Shown here piece after piece: positions 5,603 to 8,128 of a stretch of 8,128 bases of DNA (position 1 is its first letter; each line of letters opens with the position of its first letter). Source of the stretch: Bryobacterales bacterium. GTDB lineage: Bacteria > Cyanobacteriota > Vampirovibrionia > Obscuribacterales > Obscuribacteraceae. Under the pieces are notes generated by a model, which saw only the letters and a program-made list of their open reading frames with translations, was not told the DNA's origin and ran no database searches. Location of the stretch: positions 1 through 8,128 of the forward strand of contig CAJCHQ010000143.1 of NCBI GenBank assembly GCA_903970295.1, given 5' to 3'. A program made the position numbers and the translations under genes.

Positions 5603-6448
5603 ATGGACAGCGAAAGTAACATCAAGCTTCTTTTCCTGGGTGACGTAATTGGCAAGCCGGGCAGGCAGATTGTCAAAAGTTTTCTCAGCCGGAACGTCGC
5701 CATTGCCGACATAATTGTTGCTAATGTCGAAAATGCCGCGCACGGATTTGGCACCACACAAAATAATTTGCAAGAATTGAAAGAGCTGGGCATCAAAGTA
5801 TTCAGTGGCGGCAATCACACTTTCGATCGCAAAGAAGTTTTCGAATTCATCGATCAAGAACCACATTTTCTGCGCCCGGCAAACTACCCTGAAGGCACCC
5901 CGGGCAAAGGTTTTTGCCTGATCGAACTGGGCGATGGACTGCCAGTCGCAGTCGTCAATCTGATTGGTCGAGTCTTCATGGAGCCGTTACAGTCACCATT
6001 TTTGGTGGCAGACCAGCTGCTTGCAAAAATTCGAGAAACGACAAATTTGATCTTCGTCGATTTTCACGCCGAAGCAACGGCCGAAAAAGTGGCGATGGGC
6101 TGGTATCTTGATGGGCGCGTATCGGCCATCGTCGGCACGCATACTCACGTGCAAACAGCAGATGAGAGAATTTTGCCAGGCGGCACCGCCTACCTGACAG
6201 ACGCGGGTTGCTGCGGACCCCGTGACGGAGTGATTGGCATGGATAAAGAGAGCGTTTTCAGACGCATGGTCAATCAGCTGCCGGCGCGCTTTGACGTGGC
6301 TCCGGGTCCGGCTATGCTCTCGGGAGTGTTGATCGGCATCGAACGAAAAAGTGGTAAAGCGATATCGATCGAACGCATTCGCTATTTGGACCCGGAAGAC
6401 GAGACAGAAGCTGAGACTCGCATCCAGAAAGTGACAGCATCCGTCTAA
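5603..6448 (+). CDS. ymdB: YmdB-family metallophosphoesterase (TIGR00282)
   Basis: A 281-residue cytosolic calcineurin-like phosphoesterase. Bacillus subtilis YmdB hydrolyses 2',3'-cyclic nucleotides and influences RNA levels and biofilm switching. Metal and catalytic residues are all visible with family spacing: D14 (FLGDVIGKPGR), E43 and N44 (NVENAAHGFG), N71 and H72 (GGNHTFD), H155 (DFHAEAT), H180 and H182 (GTHTHVQT). Length matches the family. The ATG at 5603 places the first beta-strand a few residues later than in relatives. AAGG at 5587-5590 is a rather distant ribosome-binding site (12 bases). The frame is open far upstream, but only as antisense of the neighbouring gene. A small oddity is TDAGCCGPRD (199-208), where most relatives I recall have a Met-Thr pair in place of Cys-Cys. 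It is the first gene of a two-gene unit with the PHP gene two bases downstream. Confidence 0.94.
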   Translation: MDSESNIKLLFLGDVIGKPGRQIVKSFLSRNVAIADIIVANVENAAHGFGTTQNNLQELKELGIKVFSGGNHTFDRKEVFEFIDQEPHFLRPANYPEGTPGKGFCLIELGDGLPVAVVNLIGRVFMEPLQSPFLVADQLLAKIRETTNLIFVDFHAEATAEKVAMGWYLDGRVSAIVGTHTHVQTADERILPGGTAYLTDAGCCGPRDGVIGMDKESVFRRMVNQLPARFDVAPGPAMLSGVLIGIERKSGKAISIERIRYLDPEDETEAETRIQKVTASV

Positions 6449-6450
6449 CC

Positions 6451-7305
6451 ATGACCGTCGACCTTCACCTTCATACTCACCACTCAGATGGCACGTGGTC
6501 TCCCCAAGACCTGATCGAGTATGCCGTCAAATTGAAATTGCAACACATCGCTGTCACCGACCATGACACCACAGCCGGTATCGATGAAGCTCTGCAGGCA
6601 GCAGCCGGCCGCCTGGAGATAATTCCGGGAGTAGAAATCAACACCATCCTCTGCGACTCGGAAGGGAAAAGAAAAGACATTCACATTCTCGGCTATCATA
6701 TCGATCGCCATAATCAAACCCTGGCGGCACTGCTCGCGCGGCAGAGGCAAGCCCGATTGGATCATGTGCAGGCAGTGATCGACCGTTTGGCCGACGCCAA
6801 TATGCGGCTCAGTTGGGAGACCATCCACGAATTTTCCGGAGCCGGAGCGATCGGTAAAGCCCATATTACTAAAGCGATTGTCGCCAGTGGCTTTGCCCGC
6901 GACATCGTGGAAGCCTACGAAAAATACATGAGTGGCAAATCGCCATTTTTTGTCGCCAGAGAGAGCGTGTCTCCGGTCGAAGCAATAGCAGCGATCAATG
7001 CTGCCGGCGGCATCGCATCGCTGGCACATCCCGGCAAGGGTGAAGCAGTTTTTGCCTTGCTCACCGATTTGCAACAAAAAGGATTGAGAGCGGTGGAAGC
7101 TTATCACCGCATGCACTCGGTTCAGGTAATCAGACGCTTGATTCGCTTCGCCAATAAAAATCAGCTTCTCATCACCGGCGGCTCAGATTGCCATGGACCA
7201 TATGAAGATTGTCCACCTTCAGTGGGCTCAATCAGTGTACCGGTGGAAGTCGTGGACAGACTGAAAGCGGCTGCCAGAAAGGATGCGCCTGCGTGCCAGC
7301 TTTAA
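6451..7305 (+). CDS. PHP-domain phosphoesterase, RNase AM / 3',5'-bisphosphonucleotide phosphatase-like
   Basis: A 284-residue cytosolic metal-dependent phosphoesterase. Expected metal ligands are present: H6 and H8 with D13 (DLHLHTHHSDGT), D37 and H38 (VTDHDT), E62 (GVEI), H78 (DIHILGY), H193 (LAHPGKG), and D246 with H248 (GGSDCHG). The domain order and the inserted helical segment around 85-170 match the YciV/RnrA (RNase AM) and Chromobacterium CV1693 group. Those enzymes degrade short RNAs from the 5' end or remove the 3'-phosphate of pAp-like nucleotides. A histidinol-phosphatase or DNA-polymerase-PHP role is less likely given size and motifs. The ATG at 6451 is two bases after the ymdB stop, so the two are cotranscribed and probably translationally coupled. 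This pairing suggests a joint role in turning over RNA fragments. Confidence 0.88.
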   Translation: MTVDLHLHTHHSDGTWSPQDLIEYAVKLKLQHIAVTDHDTTAGIDEALQAAAGRLEIIPGVEINTILCDSEGKRKDIHILGYHIDRHNQTLAALLARQRQARLDHVQAVIDRLADANMRLSWETIHEFSGAGAIGKAHITKAIVASGFARDIVEAYEKYMSGKSPFFVARESVSPVEAIAAINAAGGIASLAHPGKGEAVFALLTDLQQKGLRAVEAYHRMHSVQVIRRLIRFANKNQLLITGGSDCHGPYEDCPPSVGSISVPVEVVDRLKAAARKDAPACQL

Positions 7306-7368
7306 AGTCACAGTCACGATCGAGTGAGCGGCTAAACTAAATGACACCACTAGTAACACCAGATAGAG

Positions 7369-7383
7369 ATGCCCAGAAGGCAT
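7369..7383. terminator. Short hairpin between convergent genes
   Basis: ATGCC (7369-7373) and GGCAT (7379-7383) pair around the loop CAGAA; with outer G-U and A-U pairs the stem reaches 7 bp on the plus-strand transcript. It is followed by TTATTTG. It lies 64 bases after the PHP stop and directly abuts the stop codon (7384-7386) of the convergent gene. It is a plausible weak terminator for the plus strand; on the minus strand no T-run follows. Confidence 0.45.
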
Positions 7384-7878
7384 TTATTTGAGCCTGTCGA
7401 TCTGTTTTTTGACCACAGACGACTCGACTTCGCCTATCTGATTCCAGGTTGCTCGGCCATCTTTATCGAGCAGCACTTGGCAGGGAATGTAACCCTTGTA
7501 ATGTGCCCTGATTAGTTTCTTGCCATCCTCATTGCCTGGATGGTCGACATCGATAACGATAAACTTCAAATCGCGGTCCGATTCTTTGCGGTCGAGTTCT
7601 TTGCGGTAGAGCTCGACCAATCTTTTCGCCTGTCTATTCGTATTCAAATCGCCGGCAGCACCAAAAAAAACAAGTGCTGGTCGCCCGGGCTCGACCGTGA
7701 CGTCGTCCATTTTTTTGGCTACAATCGGAAAACCATTGTCAATATCTTGACCAAAAGAGACACCAGCGCGCATCTGCAAATCTTCGGCTGCCGAGACACT
7801 CGGAGCAATACTGAGCCCGCAGCCGCCGCAGAAAACAAAGACCATAATTGGCAAGCCGAAGTGCAAAACCCTCTTCAT
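7384..7878 (-). CDS. Exported thioredoxin-fold protein lacking the CXXC cysteines
   Basis: A 164-residue protein from ATG at 7878. Residues 1-30 form a signal peptide (MKRVLHFGLPIMVFVF, cleavage likely after SVSA). C17 and C20 lie in the hydrophobic core, but no proper lipobox surrounds them. The mature part has the thioredoxin order: GRPALVFFGAAGDLN (65-79), an alpha helix, LKFIVIDVD (104-112), the cis-proline site YIP (P132), then CQVLLDKDGRATWNQIGEV and a C-terminal helix. Where thioredoxins have W-C-x-x-C, this protein reads A75-G76-D77-L78-N79, so both redox cysteines are absent and disulfide exchange by the normal mechanism is unlikely. C133 after the cis-proline is the only cysteine in the mature part. 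The frame also offers GTG at 7968, but that adds 30 non-signal residues and overlaps the upstream gene. Role unknown; binding or chaperone use of the fold is an inference. Confidence 0.8.
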   Translation of the reverse strand: MKRVLHFGLPIMVFVFCGGCGLSIAPSVSAAEDLQMRAGVSFGQDIDNGFPIVAKKMDDVTVEPGRPALVFFGAAGDLNTNRQAKRLVELYRKELDRKESDRDLKFIVIDVDHPGNEDGKKLIRAHYKGYIPCQVLLDKDGRATWNQIGEVESSVVKKQIDRLK

Positions 7879-7936
7879 TGCGGAATTTTGCCCATTGCTC
7901 GCCCCAATCACGGAAAGACAAGCTAATTTTACAGTT

Positions 7937-8128
7937 TTAGCGACCCAACAATCGCTCGGAGAAGTCACTGGCTTTCAAGGTATGAACCCAGCGAGCCCAT
8001 CTTTGCTGCTCGAAACTCTGACAATATTCGTAAAGGCTTTTCAGCAATCGCTTTCCAGATGTGGAGGTGCCGCGAAAAACATAAGTAGTACTCTTCTGTT
8101 TGCCCGCAACCCTGACGTTTTCATTCAC
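7937..8128 (-). CDS. C-terminal end of an unrecognised gene, cut by the right edge
   Basis: The frame is open from the window edge for 63 codons to a stop at 7937-7939. The visible sequence is basic and aromatic-rich, with segments such as STTYVFRGTSTSGKR and SFEQQRWARWVHTLKA, and it looks soluble, with no membrane stretch. I do not recognise a family. The stop lies 58 bases before the preferred start of the thioredoxin-fold gene on the same strand, so the two could share a transcript. The evidence is the open frame to the edge, ordinary protein composition and sensible spacing; a chance open frame of this length cannot be excluded. Confidence 0.5.
   Translation of the reverse strand: MNENVRVAGKQKSTTYVFRGTSTSGKRLLKSLYEYCQSFEQQRWARWVHTLKASDFSERLLGR

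Noticed and set aside
6484..7116. 210-codon minus-strand frame opposite the PHP gene
   Set aside because: It mirrors a gene with complete PHP motifs, and its Cys/His-rich translation is what the reverse of that codon usage gives.
7879..7968. GTG start at 7968 for the thioredoxin-fold protein
   Set aside because: It would bury the signal peptide behind 30 residues and overlap the upstream frame; ATG at 7878 gives a normal n-region.

Overview
The window looks like ordinary chromosomal DNA from a free-living bacterium of moderate GC content. Genes are densely packed on both strands, initiation codons are mixed (ATG, GTG, TTG), and there are several short gene pairs that overlap or nearly touch. 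No phage, insertion-sequence, CRISPR, rRNA or tRNA signature is visible. The gene content (a bacterial CAT-type amino-acid permease, a YmdB/TIGR00282 phosphoesterase, a PHP phosphoesterase, exported Ala/Pro/Lys-rich proteins) would fit a deep-branching lineage such as the non-photosynthetic Cyanobacteriota (Vampirovibrionia/Obscuribacterales). That placement is a weak inference from style only.

Layout. (1) At the left edge, a minus-strand gene for an exported protein is cut off after its signal peptide. (2) A short divergent intergenic region holds an 18-bp perfect dyad and a longer stem-loop. (3) A plus-strand operon (320-3429) encodes an amino-acid permease, an EamA-type exporter and a 2H phosphoesterase. 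It is joined by an 8-nt overlap and a 1-nt gap and is closed by a strong hairpin that also serves the convergent gene. (4) A minus-strand small heat-shock protein (Hsp20) gene has a very clear ribosome-binding site and a long leader rich in dyads. (5) A gap of about 440 bp carries no convincing gene. (6) A minus-strand gene encodes an exported, low-complexity protein ending in a coiled coil that resembles the alpha-hairpin of HlyD/MFP efflux adaptors. (7) Divergent from it, with 39 bp between start codons, is a two-gene unit of a YmdB-type metallophosphoesterase and a PHP-domain phosphoesterase, likely acting in RNA or nucleotide turnover. (8) Converging on that unit is a minus-strand exported thioredoxin-fold protein that has lost both catalytic cysteines. 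(9) The C-terminal end of an unrecognised minus-strand gene runs off the right edge.

How the genes may work together. The first operon couples amino-acid import and metabolite export to a small phosphoesterase of unknown substrate. The YmdB-PHP pair joins two metal-dependent hydrolases whose characterised relatives act on 2',3'-cyclic nucleotides and on short RNAs or 3',5'-bisphosphonucleotides, so a shared RNA-end-processing role is plausible. I see no clearly novel multi-gene system. The most unusual items are the free-standing HlyD-like hairpin protein, the cysteine-less exported thioredoxin-fold protein, and the dyad-rich regions upstream of the permease and of hsp20.
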